Source: Natronobiforma cellulositropha
Lineage (GTDB): Archaea; Halobacteriota; Halobacteria; Halobacteriales; Natrialbaceae
Length of the DNA stretch: 64,000 nucleotides
Reading direction: 5' to 3'
Assembly (NCBI RefSeq): GCF_025629245.1
Contig: NZ_JANZXN010000006.1
Location: 62,001 to 126,000, forward strand
The stretch's first letter is position 1; every line of letters begins with the position of its first letter. Of the stretch, positions 24,144 to 33,436 are shown piece by piece. A program made the translations under genes and the position numbers. The notes beneath the pieces are model-generated. The model was not told the DNA's origin. It worked only from the letters and a program-made list of their open reading frames with translations, and searched no databases.

Positions 24144-25229
24144 ATGACATTCGACATCGATACGTTTCACGAACGCGCCGTTCGGACGCCCTCCCACCAC
24201 GAGGCGGGCGTCGAGGAGATGCGAGAACTCGTGTGTGAGACGCTCGAGCGGGCGGGCCACGACGCCGAGGTCGACGCGCTGGGGACCGTCCTCGCGACTC
24301 GCGGGGGCGAGGACGGGCCTCACTTCGTGTTGAACACGCACGTCGACACGGTCGCGCCGCACGTGGCGTACCGCCGCGAGGGCGAGCGGGTGTACGGCCG
24401 CGGTGCGTGTGACGCGAAGGGACCGCTCGCGGCGTTGCTCGCGGCGTTCCTGGCGGTCGAGCCGGAGGCGGGACGGCTGACGGTCGCGATCACCAGCGAC
24501 GAGGAGACGCTCCAGACCGGCGCGGCACACGTCGCCGAGACGCTCAGTGCCGACGGCTACATCGTGGGCGAGCCGACCGGTCTCGACGTCTGTATCGCCG
24601 CCAGAGGCCAGTGTGAAGCGACCGTCACCGTCTCGGGGGCGAGCGGCCACGCCGCGAGCGTCGCCGCCGAGGAGAACGCCGTCTACGCCGTCGGGCGCGT
24701 TCTCGAGGCGCTCGCGGCCTACGACGAGCGGGTTGGAATGCCGACGGATCCGGTGCTCGGCGAGGCGAAACTCACGCCGACGGTGCTCGCGGGCGGCGAA
24801 ACGTCGAACCGGGTACCCGAAACGTGTCGAATCACGGTCGACCGGCGGAGCGTCCCCCCGGAGACGAGCGAGTCGTTTCGTGCAGATCTCGAGCGGTTCC
24901 TCGAAGAGACACTTCCCGACGTCACGACCTCGGTCGACCTCATCCGGCCGGACACGCCGTTTCCAGACGCGTTCGTCACCGATTTGGAGACCGCGCTCGT
25001 CCAGACGCTGTCTGCGGCCAGCGGCGGCGAGGTGCGCCCGTTCGCGGCCGCTACTGAGGCGTCGTACTTCGCGCCCGACGCGCCGACGGTCGTCTTCGGC
25101 CCCGGGGTGCTCGCCGACGAGGACGGACCGGTCGCCCACGCGAGCCGAGAGTACGTCGACCTCGAGTCGGTCGAGCGCGCCGCTGCGGCGCTCACCGAGA
25201 CGCTTCGAGCGGTGGTGAGCGACGAGTGA
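24144..25229 (+). CDS. dapE: M20-family deacylase, probably succinyl-diaminopimelate desuccinylase
   Basis: The 361-residue zinc enzyme is expected to remove succinate from N-succinyl-LL-diaminopimelate. The metal ligands are in LNTHVDTVAPH, VYGRGACDAKGP and AITSDEETLQTG, and IVGEPTGLDV and the final FGPGVLADEDGPVAHA contain the other conserved residues. The M20 dimerisation domain lies in the middle. The gene name depends on its place in the dap/lysA cluster, since similar M20 proteins act on acetyl-ornithine or carboxypeptidase substrates. Confidence 0.85.
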   Translation: MTFDIDTFHERAVRTPSHHEAGVEEMRELVCETLERAGHDAEVDALGTVLATRGGEDGPHFVLNTHVDTVAPHVAYRREGERVYGRGACDAKGPLAALLAAFLAVEPEAGRLTVAITSDEETLQTGAAHVAETLSADGYIVGEPTGLDVCIAARGQCEATVTVSGASGHAASVAAEENAVYAVGRVLEALAAYDERVGMPTDPVLGEAKLTPTVLAGGETSNRVPETCRITVDRRSVPPETSESFRADLERFLEETLPDVTTSVDLIRPDTPFPDAFVTDLETALVQTLSAASGGEVRPFAAATEASYFAPDAPTVVFGPGVLADEDGPVAHASREYVDLESVERAAAALTETLRAVVSDE

Positions 25230-25250
25230 GACGCGAGGCCCGGTGCCGTT

Positions 25251-25451
25251 TCAGGCACTGAGTCTGAGTTCGCGCGTGTCGAGTGCGCCACAGGTCGGAC
25301 AGCAGTACTGGTAGCGGACGCGCGAGCCGGAGGTCGTGACACGCCACTCACTCGAGTCGTCGACGTACCCACACGCATCACAGCGCAGCGGTGCCTCCTC
25401 GAACGTCTGTCGGAGTCGGTCGAACGGCGAGTGTGCTCTGCGTGGAGACAT
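25251..25451 (-). CDS. Small zinc-finger protein of the HVO_0649 type
   Basis: This 66-residue protein has two CxxC knuckles, CDACGYVDDSSEW and CCPTCGALDTREL, forming one zinc ribbon. It begins MSPRRAHSPFDRLRQTFEEA. The pattern is that of the haloarchaeal HVO_0649-type small zinc-finger proteins, whose individual functions are mostly unknown. It is convergent with dapE, 21 bases after its stop. Confidence 0.78.
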   Translation of the reverse strand: MSPRRAHSPFDRLRQTFEEAPLRCDACGYVDDSSEWRVTTSGSRVRYQYCCPTCGALDTRELRLSA

Positions 25452-25594
25452 GTGTTAGCATAGGACACGTCGGATCATAAGTGCTGAGGGGAAGTGATGT
25501 CGCTCGCTCCGAAACCGCGCCGGCGGCCCGACCGGACGGGGCTGGCAAGGGAGGGGCCCCACAGGATTTTGACGATACCCTTCCTACGTAGGGT

Positions 25595-27454
25595 ATGACC
25601 CGAGACGGCCCCGAGCACACGGTCAGGTTACCTGACGGAGGCGAGTCGGCAGCCGCGAGCGTCCTCGAGAACGTGGTCGATCCGGTCGTGGCGGTCGCCG
25701 ACGGGACGGTTACCTACGCGAACGCCGCGGCGGTCGATATGTTCGGCCTCCCGGCGGAGCCGGCGGGAGTCGACGCGAGCGTACTCGGTACCTACTGGGA
25801 ACACCTCGAGCGCGAACTCGTCGAGACGGCAGTCGGCACCGTCCGTACCGTCGGGATCGAGGACGAACCCTACGACGCGCGCATCCACCGCGGAGCCGAG
25901 AGTGCGACGATCACGTTCGACGACGACGGTGGCCAGCCCTCGAGCGACAGCCGGGTCAAAGATCGGGCGATCAACGAAGCGCCGGTCGGGGTCGCGATCA
26001 CCGATCCGTCGCTCGAGGACAACCCGCTGGTGTACGTCAACGAGGCGTTCGAGCGCGTTACGGGCTATCCGAACGAGGCCGTCGTCGGGCAGAACTGTCG
26101 GTTCCTGCAGGGACCGGAGTCGGACGAGGCGGCCATCACGCAGATGCGCGATGCGGTCGACGCCGAGCGGCCGGTCACTGTCGAAGTGGAAAACTACCGC
26201 CGTGACGGCTCGATGTTCTGGAACGAGGTGACGCTCGCACCGGTCCGCGACGACGACGGTGACGTCACCCACTTCGTCGGCTTCCAGAACGACGTCACCG
26301 ACCGCAAGCGCGCCGAACTCGAGGTCGTCAGGCGTCGGCGCGAGCTCGAGGACGTCCTCGAACGCGTCGAGGGTCTCGTCGAAGACGTCACCGCCATCGT
26401 TGCCGGCTCGCGCACGCGAAGCGACCTCGAGCGGGGGGTCTGTGAGCGGATCGGCGAGGAGCCGACCTACGCGAGCGCCCGGATCGACGAGCGGAATCCG
26501 GGAACGGGCGCGCTCGAGCGACGCGCGAGCGCTGGAACGGACCCGGAGTCGGCGTCAGCGGGAGAGGCGGACGTACTGGACGCACTCGAGCGCGACAGCC
26601 ACCGTGTCGAGACGAACGGAGGAGTGATGACCGGCACCTTCGCGCTCACCTACGACGGGATCGAGTACGGCGCGCTGACGGTCACGGCCCGAGAGGGAGC
26701 GACGATCGACGACCACGAGACGGTCGTCCTCGCCGCACTCGCCCGGGCGGTCGCCAGCGGGGTCAACGCCCGCGAAACCAGCCGGATTCTCGAGGCGGAC
26801 ACCGTCGTCGCCGTCGAACTCGACCTGACCGACGAGACGGTGACGCCGCTGGTGGTCGCCGAACGCACGGGCGGGACGCTCGAGTACCACGAATCGGTCC
26901 GGCGGATCGACGACGAGACCGCCTCGCTCTACACCGTCTACGGGGTCGGCTGGGACGACCTCGAGGCTGCCGTCGCCGGCCTCGAGGGCGTCTCCGTCCG
27001 GCCGGTCGTCGAGCGAGACGAGGAGATACTCGTCGAACTCGAGACCGACGGCGAGGGGCTCGTCGAGTGGCTCTCGAAACGTGGCGCGCTCACCCGCGAA
27101 GTCGACGCACGCGACGGTACCGCGCGCGTGCGCATCGACCTCCCACAGTCGGCGAACGTCCGCCGTCTCGTCGAAGCGCTCGAGGAGCGCCACCCCGGGA
27201 CGGACGTCGTCTCGTTCACCCAGCACGAGCGAGCCGGCGATACGCGAGGGGAGGTCGCCGCCCGGCTGGAAGCGTCGTTGACCGACCGCCAGCTGACCGC
27301 GCTCCAGCGCGCCCACCTCGGCGGCTACTTCGAGTGGCCCCGGCCGACGACCGGTGAGGAACTGGCCGCGTCGATGGACATCTCGCGGCCGACCTTTCAC
27401 GAGCACCTGCGCTCGGCCGAGGCCAAACTCTGTCGCGCCCTGTTCGACGAGTGA
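25595..27454 (+). CDS. Bat-like regulator with LOV-type PAS, GAF and HTH_10 domains
   Basis: This 619-residue protein resembles the bacterioopsin activator (Bat). The order is: PAS-like segment (about 20-110), LOV-type PAS (125-240), GAF (about 260-405), Bat-specific beta region (about 410-545) and C-terminal HTH_10 (RQLTALQRAHLGGYFEWPRP and SMDISRPTFHEHLRSAE). The LOV part has the hallmark flavin motif GQNCRFLQG, with C168 in the photoadduct position, and the conserved Gln in VGFQNDVTDRK (Q231). This suggests blue light or redox sensing that controls transcription. No rhodopsin gene is in the window, so the target genes are unknown. Confidence 0.9.
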   Translation: MTRDGPEHTVRLPDGGESAAASVLENVVDPVVAVADGTVTYANAAAVDMFGLPAEPAGVDASVLGTYWEHLERELVETAVGTVRTVGIEDEPYDARIHRGAESATITFDDDGGQPSSDSRVKDRAINEAPVGVAITDPSLEDNPLVYVNEAFERVTGYPNEAVVGQNCRFLQGPESDEAAITQMRDAVDAERPVTVEVENYRRDGSMFWNEVTLAPVRDDDGDVTHFVGFQNDVTDRKRAELEVVRRRRELEDVLERVEGLVEDVTAIVAGSRTRSDLERGVCERIGEEPTYASARIDERNPGTGALERRASAGTDPESASAGEADVLDALERDSHRVETNGGVMTGTFALTYDGIEYGALTVTAREGATIDDHETVVLAALARAVASGVNARETSRILEADTVVAVELDLTDETVTPLVVAERTGGTLEYHESVRRIDDETASLYTVYGVGWDDLEAAVAGLEGVSVRPVVERDEEILVELETDGEGLVEWLSKRGALTREVDARDGTARVRIDLPQSANVRRLVEALEERHPGTDVVSFTQHERAGDTRGEVAARLEASLTDRQLTALQRAHLGGYFEWPRPTTGEELAASMDISRPTFHEHLRSAEAKLCRALFDE

Positions 27455-27609
27455 GAAACGGCGCGCAGTCTCGCCGGCCACCGACGTGAATCGACCCGCC
27501 TGCGCCGGCCGGACCGTCCGCGTAACTCGAGACTACACGCGAGTTAGTGACGCGAAAGCGGTGAGACGGTCACGGGCGTTTATGTACGTCCCCGTCCGAG
27601 GTCGGGGGG

Positions 27610-27798
27610 ATGCTCTCGTACGCAATCCCCCTGCAACTCGGCGGTGGCGGCTTCCTGTACTGGGCGATCATCTTCTTCGTCCTGGCGATCATCGCCGCGG
27701 CCATCGGCGCGAGAGGCGTCGCCGGGATCTCGATGGAGATCGCTCGCATCTTCGTGTTGATCTTCATCGTCCTCGCGATCGTCGCGCTGTTGCTGTGA
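27610..27798 (+). CDS. DUF1328 family small membrane protein
   Basis: This 62-residue product has two hydrophobic segments ([19 protein letters not shown] and [18 protein letters not shown]), joined by a short [11 protein letters not shown] loop. This is the standard layout of the DUF1328 (YtjA-like) small inner membrane proteins of unknown role. It stands alone, after the Bat-like gene. Confidence 0.82.
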   Translation: MLSYAIPLQLGGGGFLYWAIIFFVLAIIAAAIGARGVAGISMEIARIFVLIFIVLAIVALLL

Positions 27799-28064
27799 GA
27801 GCCAGCTACGCGTCGCTCAACCGACCGAAACACGGTCACCCTCGAACGAGAAGGACGAGCGGGCGTCGGTCGCCCCGACACTGGTGTTTGAGGCGAGCGA
27901 GACGTGCCCGCGAACGAACGCCTCGGTAGTCTCGAGCGACGCGACAGCCCCCGGATCGAGCGCGTTCCGGCGGCGCGGTCGCCGAACTCACGCTGCCGTC
28001 CCGGCCGGGTGGAGACGGTCCTCGCGTCCCTCGAGCCGGACACAGCGTCGTCGTGGCGACACGC

Positions 28065-29330
28065 TCACGCCCTCCGCTCGAGCCGACCGACACCGCCGAT
28101 CTCGAAGCGCGCGCCGCCGTCGGCGCTCTCGGTGGCCGTAATCGACCACTCGTGGGCGTCGGCGATGGTCTTCACGATGGCGAGACCGAAGCCGGTTCCC
28201 TCGGTGCGCGTCGAGTAGCCGTGTTCGAAGACGTCGGCGCGGTTCTCGGGGGCGATCCCCGTTCCATCGTCTTCGACGAAGAATCCCCGGCGGCCGTCGG
28301 TGAGCAGCCCGACACGGACCGTGACGAGCGAGTCGTCGCCACCGTCGGTCGCCGCGTCGTCTCGGCCGTGTTCGACCGAGTTTCGAAAGAGGTTCTCGAA
28401 CAGCTGGCGCAGTCGCGACGGATCTGCATCGACGACGACCCGCGCGTCCGTCTCGACCTCGAGGCAGACGCCCGTCGTCGAGACCGACGACCACGCCTCC
28501 GAGATGACGCGCTCGAGCGAGACGGGTTCCGGCGAGTCGACGGTCTGACCCTGGCGTGCGAGCGCCAACAGATCCTCGATGAGGTGGCTCATCCGCCGGT
28601 GGGCGTTGCTGACCCGTCGAAGGTGCTCGCGGGCGGTCGGGTCGGCGACGGTGTCGAGAGCGAGTTCGAGGTTTCCCTCGGCGATGGTCAGCGGATTACG
28701 CAGGTCGTGGCTGACGACGCTCGCGAAGCGCTCTAACTGTTCGTTCTGGCGCTCGAGTTGGCGTTCGTAGTGTTTCCGGTCGGTGATGTCGGTGTAGATG
28801 GCGTAGCCCTCGACGTCACCGTTCTGTCGCGTCACCACGATCGAACGGAACAGAAACGTGCGGATGCCGTCGTCCGTCCGGTGGTGGACCTCGATGCCGC
28901 CGTGGTGGTCGGAGCGAAACCACCTCGAGATGACGTCCGAGCGGTCGGCACCGGCGTCGATGACCGCAGTGAGTGGACGGCCGACCACGGCCGAGCCACA
29001 GTCGAAGGCCTCCTCGAACGCGGGATTCATCGCGCGGATGATCGGTACCGAGTCCTCGAAGGTGACGGTGACGATCGGATCGGTGATCTCGTCGAGCAGC
29101 GCGTCGAAGCGTTGCTGGGCGCGCTCGTAGACGTGAATCTCGTTGGCGACGAGCCTGACGTAGCCCTCGTTCGTGTGCTGGATCGTCTCACAGATGTCCG
29201 CGAGTTCGTGGTGGGTGTACGTCTCGGCGCGGTCGATCGCGAGTTCGTCGAGGGCGTCTTCGACCAGCGATTCGGCCTTCTCGATACCGACGGTCTGGCT
29301 GAACTTCCCGACGAGTTCACGATGGTTCAT
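28065..29330 (-). CDS. PAS sensor histidine kinase
   Basis: This 421-residue soluble kinase has an N-terminal helical region (ELVGKFSQTVGIEKAESLVED), a PAS domain (about 80-190, ending TDITDRKHYERQL), the HisKA dimerisation segment with the phospho-accepting His in FASVVSHDLRNPL, and a HATPase_c domain (LFRNSVEHG, FVEDDGTGIAPENR and GTGFGLAIVKTIADAH). No transmembrane segment is seen, so it probably senses an internal signal. It is 20 bases downstream of the FIST gene and probably in one operon with it. Confidence 0.93.
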   Translation of the reverse strand: MNHRELVGKFSQTVGIEKAESLVEDALDELAIDRAETYTHHELADICETIQHTNEGYVRLVANEIHVYERAQQRFDALLDEITDPIVTVTFEDSVPIIRAMNPAFEEAFDCGSAVVGRPLTAVIDAGADRSDVISRWFRSDHHGGIEVHHRTDDGIRTFLFRSIVVTRQNGDVEGYAIYTDITDRKHYERQLERQNEQLERFASVVSHDLRNPLTIAEGNLELALDTVADPTAREHLRRVSNAHRRMSHLIEDLLALARQGQTVDSPEPVSLERVISEAWSSVSTTGVCLEVETDARVVVDADPSRLRQLFENLFRNSVEHGRDDAATDGGDDSLVTVRVGLLTDGRRGFFVEDDGTGIAPENRADVFEHGYSTRTEGTGFGLAIVKTIADAHEWSITATESADGGARFEIGGVGRLERRA

Positions 29331-29350
29331 GGCGTGTCTCTCGGCTCGCG

Positions 29351-30547
29351 TCACTCGGGGAGGAGCATGACGACCGTCGTCGTGTTGTGAAAGCCGCTGA
29401 ACTGGCCGAGACCCATGCACATCTCACCGTAGGTTTCGAAGCCGACGAACGGAAGGTCGAGTTCGTCCGCCATCACCTTGACGGCCGCCGGAAACTCCTC
29501 GCCGAGGACGATGCCGCGACAGGCACAGTCGTAGATGAACGCACCGGCCATCGGCGTCCCCTCGGCCTTCTCTCTCGCCCGGCGAGCGGCCTCGCGTGCG
29601 GATTCGATCTGCGTGTCCGCAGTGCCGTGCATCACCCGGAAGACGGTTCCCTCGGGAATGTCGAGGGCGAAGTGTAACACGTCGTCGTCGGCTTCGATCC
29701 ACGGCCAGCGCATCTTGTATCGCTCGCCCTGGTCGATACCGAACTCGAACTCACACATGAGTCGTGCGAGCAACTGGTTACCGGGTTCGAGGTCGTCGAT
29801 CTCGACGTCGAGTTCCTCGCGAACGCGCTCTCTGACGGCGTCTTTCCAGACCTGGAAGGCGGGCTTGCCGTCGAGTTCGTAGACGAGCGACCCCTCGGCG
29901 CGGGTGACCTCGACCGGCTCCGAGAGCGGTTCGTGGCCGTGTCTGACCGAGACGATCGGCCGCTCTTTCGAGGCGATCAGCGCCAGCGCGACGGCGTCCT
30001 GGGCGACGACGTCGTCACAGAAGACGTGCGTCGCCTCGAGGAGGTGGTCGTCGGCCGCAGAGCCACCGACGATGCTGACCGTCGGGCCGAGTTTCTGCTG
30101 GGTGACCAGCGCCAGCTCTTCGCCGACGCCCGCCAGCCCGTCGTGGAGGTTGATCGCCGAGAGGTACGGATAGCCGTCGACTTCGGAGGGGAACTCGGCG
30201 ACGGCCTCGCGGACCGCCCGGGAGACGTTCTCTCTGAGACCGGTGCCGATGCCGGTGACGAACGTGAGCGTATCGCTCGCGACGAGCGCGATGGCGACCG
30301 CGCCGTTCGAGACCTCGCTCTCTGAGAACGCCGACGCGGTCGAACAGCCGATCAGCGACGGCTCGGCACCGATGACCGAGCGAATTCCGTCGAGCGTCGC
30401 CTCGTAGTCGTACTCGACCGAGCAGAAGACCTGGCAGAAGTCGACGCGCTCGCTCGGCAACTGCTCGAGCGCAGCCGCTGCGGCCCGCTCTCCGGCGGCA
30501 CGACCGTCGGAGGCAACCTCGAGTGCGGTCCCAATCGCAGTGTTCAT
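29351..30547 (-). CDS. FIST N/C domain sensory protein
   Basis: The 398-residue protein carries FIST_N (about 25-210; VDFCQVFCSVEYDYEAT, IGCSTASAFSESEV, SIVGGSAADD) and FIST_C (about 225-380; the PWIEADDDVLHFALDIPEGT and MAGAFIYDCACRGIVLG segments, quoted in part). FIST domains are proposed to bind small ligands such as amino acids and are usually linked to signal transduction. Here it precedes a histidine kinase on the same strand with a 20-base gap, so it may be the input module of that kinase. A TATA-like ATATTAG sits near 30572. Confidence 0.88.
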   Translation of the reverse strand: MNTAIGTALEVASDGRAAGERAAAAALEQLPSERVDFCQVFCSVEYDYEATLDGIRSVIGAEPSLIGCSTASAFSESEVSNGAVAIALVASDTLTFVTGIGTGLRENVSRAVREAVAEFPSEVDGYPYLSAINLHDGLAGVGEELALVTQQKLGPTVSIVGGSAADDHLLEATHVFCDDVVAQDAVALALIASKERPIVSVRHGHEPLSEPVEVTRAEGSLVYELDGKPAFQVWKDAVRERVREELDVEIDDLEPGNQLLARLMCEFEFGIDQGERYKMRWPWIEADDDVLHFALDIPEGTVFRVMHGTADTQIESAREAARRAREKAEGTPMAGAFIYDCACRGIVLGEEFPAAVKVMADELDLPFVGFETYGEMCMGLGQFSGFHNTTTVVMLLPE

Positions 30548-30655
30548 GATACCTACCATATCGTAGCAAAACTAATATCGTTTGGGTACACCCGCGCCGA
30601 AGCGACGTTCGACGATCGTCGGAACGACCGTGAGAGAGTCGCGCCCGTTCGCGGG

Positions 30656-31021
30656 CTAAGCGGTCTCTGAGAACCGTGGCGGCGACGTGTAGGAGACGGA
30701 ATCCAGTTCGCTCGCTGCGAGTGCGTCCGCGATGGTCCGCGCTCCGGCCCGTTCGGCGCGCTCGGCGTCCGGCGCGTCGACTGTCACGGCGACAGTGATC
30801 GATACGGACACGGTGTAGGGTTCGAACGGGGCGGCCGGGTGTTCGTGGATCTGGGACCCGGCTACCTGGCCGTCGGTGAGGTCGCCACGCCCGGTCAGCG
30901 CCTCGAGTCGGCCCGCGACCTCGTCGGCGGCTTCCTCGCGCGCGGTGGTGTCAGAGCCACCGTGGAGGGTGTAGCGCACCGTCGCCTCGCGGGTAACCGT
31001 GTACGTCGTCTCGGTCTCCAT
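30656..31021 (-). CDS. Conserved haloarchaeal protein, function unknown
   Basis: This 121-residue acidic protein begins METETTYTVTREATVRYTLH. It has alternating beta-strand and helix patterns (two strands, a helix EEAADEVAGRLEALTG, then strands YTVSVSITVAVTVDA and a final helix), consistent with a small alpha/beta domain. No catalytic motif or signal peptide is seen. It stands between the FIST gene and the lipoprotein gene on the same strand. Coding status rests on amino acid bias and clean secondary structure. Confidence 0.62.
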   Translation of the reverse strand: METETTYTVTREATVRYTLHGGSDTTAREEAADEVAGRLEALTGRGDLTDGQVAGSQIHEHPAAPFEPYTVSVSITVAVTVDAPDAERAERAGARTIADALAASELDSVSYTSPPRFSETA

Positions 31022-31072
31022 GCCCACCCGTTAGCGCGAGTGACCGTGAACGCTTGGGCTCACCTGGTCGAG

Positions 31073-31582
31073 TCAGGCCGAGTCGTCGATGCGCTGGGCG
31101 AGTTCGGTCTCGGAGAGGTCGCCCTCGTGGTAGGCCAGCACCCAGTCGACGTCGACGAGGAACGACTCCGTCGAGCCGTCTTCGTCCGTGACGCTGACGT
31201 GGACGAGCGAGATTTCGGCGGCGAACTCGTCGACGTCACCGATGGCGCGGACGAATCCAGCACTCAGCCAGGCGGGTGGCGCGTCGGCGACGTCGTCGGT
31301 CGCAACCAGGTCGACGAACAGTTCGTCACCGTCGCGCTCGACGCCGTTGACGAACAGGCCGTTGTCGTTCGCGATCGACTCGAGATCCTCGAAGTCGAAT
31401 CCGGGGATGTCGTCGCCGGTGGTCGCGTCCCCACCGCTGGAACCGCTCGAGCCACCGTCAGTAGCGTCGCTCGAGTCGTCGTCACCGTTGTCGTCGTCTT
31501 CGTCGTCTCCACTGCTCATACACCCTGCGAGGGCGGCAGCGAACGTGACACCAGTACCGAGGAGGAGTGTGCGTCTCTCCAT
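31073..31582 (-). CDS. Predicted lipoprotein, unknown function
   Basis: The 169-residue protein has a signal sequence MERRTLLLGTGVTFAAALAG with the lipobox LAGC (C21), then an Asp/Ser/Gly-rich linker (about 22-60) and a globular domain of about 110 residues (FEDLESIANDNGLFVNGVE, LFVDLVATDDV, SLVHVSVTDEDGS and VDWVLAYHEGDLSETELAQR). The export RR is at positions 3-4, so Tat export is possible. I do not recognise the C-terminal domain. Neighbours give no hint. Confidence 0.75.
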   Translation of the reverse strand: MERRTLLLGTGVTFAAALAGCMSSGDDEDDDNGDDDSSDATDGGSSGSSGGDATTGDDIPGFDFEDLESIANDNGLFVNGVERDGDELFVDLVATDDVADAPPAWLSAGFVRAIGDVDEFAAEISLVHVSVTDEDGSTESFLVDVDWVLAYHEGDLSETELAQRIDDSA

Positions 31583-31796
31583 GAGAGCGTGATCCTCACA
31601 CCGACTGATTAGTAATCGCGACGTACCAGTTCGGTACACGGCACACACCTGGCCGGATCGCAACGCGTTCGAGCGTGGCGCCCCAACGGAGCCAGACACC
31701 GGCGCGCGAGCGACGGGCGAGAAGGCACACCGAACCACAGCAGGAGCGGCGAACGGGCGGGGCGAACGGTCCGTTCGCGACGACAGTAACGACCGC

Positions 31797-32906
31797 CTAG
31801 AGCAGTCGGTCGTAGATGCCCGCGAGCTGTTCGAGGGAGTGGTCGACCGAGAGCATCGCCCGGCGGCGACGGCAGAGGTCGGCGAGGCGCTCGCGCTCCT
31901 CGAGCACGCGGGTGAGCGCGTATCGGAAGTCCGCGAGGTCGCCGTGGGCGTAGCGGTAGCCCGTCTCGCCCTCGATGACGGAGTCGGTGAGCGCCCCCGC
32001 GTCGACGGCGACGACCGGCGTGCCGCAGGCGGTCGCCTCGAGCGCGACGAGTCCCTGGGTCTCGACCGGACTCGGGAAGACGAACGCGTCGAGCGCCGAG
32101 TAGAAGGCCGGGAGGTCCGAACGCTCGAGCAGCCCCAGGAAGCGGACGTCGGCGTCGACCGAGGCGGCGTGTGCCTCGAGGTCCTCGCGGGCGGGACCGT
32201 CGCCGCCGAAGACGAGCGTGATGTCAGTGCCGGAGACGGCATCGATCGCCTCTTCCAGGTTCTTCTCGTGGCCGTGGCGGCCAGTGTAGCCGACGACGGG
32301 GCGTTCCTCGGGGAGATCGTACAGCCGGGAGAAACTGGTCGCGTCGACCGGCCGGAAGAAGTCGGTGTCGATACCGTTCGAGACGACCGTCACCGAGACG
32401 TCCGCCCCGACGCGCTCTAGGAGGTTGTCCCGGGCGAACGCCGTCGGGGCGACGACGTGGTCGACGCGTTCGAAAAAGGAGCGTTCGTACGCCCGGCACG
32501 TCTCGCGGAGACCGTCGACGAACCCCACCGGCACGTGCTGGTCGGCCCGGTCACCGAGCAGCGTGTGGTAGGAGGCGACGACGGGCACGTCCCGCTTGCG
32601 CGCGAAGCGGACGCCCGCGACGCCGAGGGTGAACGGCGTGTGGACGTGCACCAGGTCCGGCCGCTCGAGACCGGCCGGGACGCGGGGCAGCCCCAGGCGG
32701 TACTGCGGGTACAGCGGCGCGCGAACGCTCCTGACGGGGTGTTCACCCGCACCCGGTGTGTAGCCGTCCATCTCGGGGTAGACGACGGGCATCTCGCTGC
32801 GACAGTGGGGCCAGCGTTCCCGCCAGAGACGGACGGTGTAGGTGACGCCGTTGACCGTCGGCAGGTACAGGTCGGTGAACGCGGCCACGGTCTCCGCTCG
32901 AGACAT
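31797..32906 (-). CDS. Glycosyltransferase family 4 protein
   Basis: The 369-residue retaining GT-B enzyme transfers a sugar from a nucleotide donor, probably to a lipid or polysaccharide precursor. The N-terminal domain starts VAAFTDLYLPTVNGVTYTV, with the acceptor-side HVHTPFTLGVAG. The donor-binding domain has VGYTGRHGHEKNLEEAI, FGGDGPAREDLEAHA and the E-x7-E motif in SPVETQGLVALEATACGTPV. Its likeness to diacylglycerol glucosyltransferases is notable, but the acceptor is not decidable. No transmembrane segments are visible. Confidence 0.88.
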   Translation of the reverse strand: MSRAETVAAFTDLYLPTVNGVTYTVRLWRERWPHCRSEMPVVYPEMDGYTPGAGEHPVRSVRAPLYPQYRLGLPRVPAGLERPDLVHVHTPFTLGVAGVRFARKRDVPVVASYHTLLGDRADQHVPVGFVDGLRETCRAYERSFFERVDHVVAPTAFARDNLLERVGADVSVTVVSNGIDTDFFRPVDATSFSRLYDLPEERPVVGYTGRHGHEKNLEEAIDAVSGTDITLVFGGDGPAREDLEAHAASVDADVRFLGLLERSDLPAFYSALDAFVFPSPVETQGLVALEATACGTPVVAVDAGALTDSVIEGETGYRYAHGDLADFRYALTRVLEERERLADLCRRRRAMLSVDHSLEQLAGIYDRLL

Positions 32907-32956
32907 GTCTCAACCGTTCACCGGAGTGGAGATATAAGCGGTCTGCTTTCTTCGCG

Positions 32957-33436
32957 TCACTCGACACGGAAGGCGACGCCGTGGTCGGCCAGCAGCGAGC
33001 GCATCCGTTCGACGCCGCCGGTCGTATCCCAGCCCTGGGCGGTGTAGTGTTTGTAGGGGTGGCGCAGCCAGGAGTACTCGCGGTGGGCGAACACCTCGAG
33101 CGACTCGCGACTCTCCTGAAAGAGCGTGACGTGGAGTTGCCAGTCGTCGAGCAGTGAGGTCCGCCGGGCCCAGCTCCCGACCGAGAGGTGGCCGTCCTGA
33201 TGGACCTTCAGCGACGCGATGGGTTCGGGCGCGAACTCCATCGCCTCTAAGTCCGGTTTGAACTCGGTGAGTTCCCGCTGGACGGTCCCCACGTACTCTG
33301 TGGGGTGCATCGTACACTGAGCGAAGCCGCCGAAGGGCTTCTTGATCCGGTGGACGGTCGGGAGCACGCGACGCCTGACTCGAGTGGCCCAGTCGAGCGG
33401 CGGAGTGTAGGCGTCGCCATCGTCGTTCGTCGGCAC
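32957..33436 (-). CDS. Conserved haloarchaeal protein, function unknown
   Basis: With the GTG at 33436 this is a 159-residue soluble protein starting VPTNDDGDAYTPPLDWATRV. It contains a basic region (RRRVLPTVHRIKKPFGGFAQ), a hydrophobic strand set around HPTEYVGTVQREL, and a SWLRHPYKHYTAQGWDTTGG segment near the end, here trimmed as SWLRHPYKHYTAQGW. I do not recognise a family. The high content of His, Trp and Tyr in the C-terminal half suggests a folded domain. It lies 50 bases beyond the GT4 start on the same strand. Confidence 0.68.
   Translation of the reverse strand: MPTNDDGDAYTPPLDWATRVRRRVLPTVHRIKKPFGGFAQCTMHPTEYVGTVQRELTEFKPDLEAMEFAPEPIASLKVHQDGHLSVGSWARRTSLLDDWQLHVTLFQESRESLEVFAHREYSWLRHPYKHYTAQGWDTTGGVERMRSLLADHGVAFRVE

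Noticed and set aside
27799-28064. Small open frames between DUF1328 and the kinase gene
   Set aside because: They are rich in Arg and Gly with no motif or halophilic bias, so I treat the region as non-coding.
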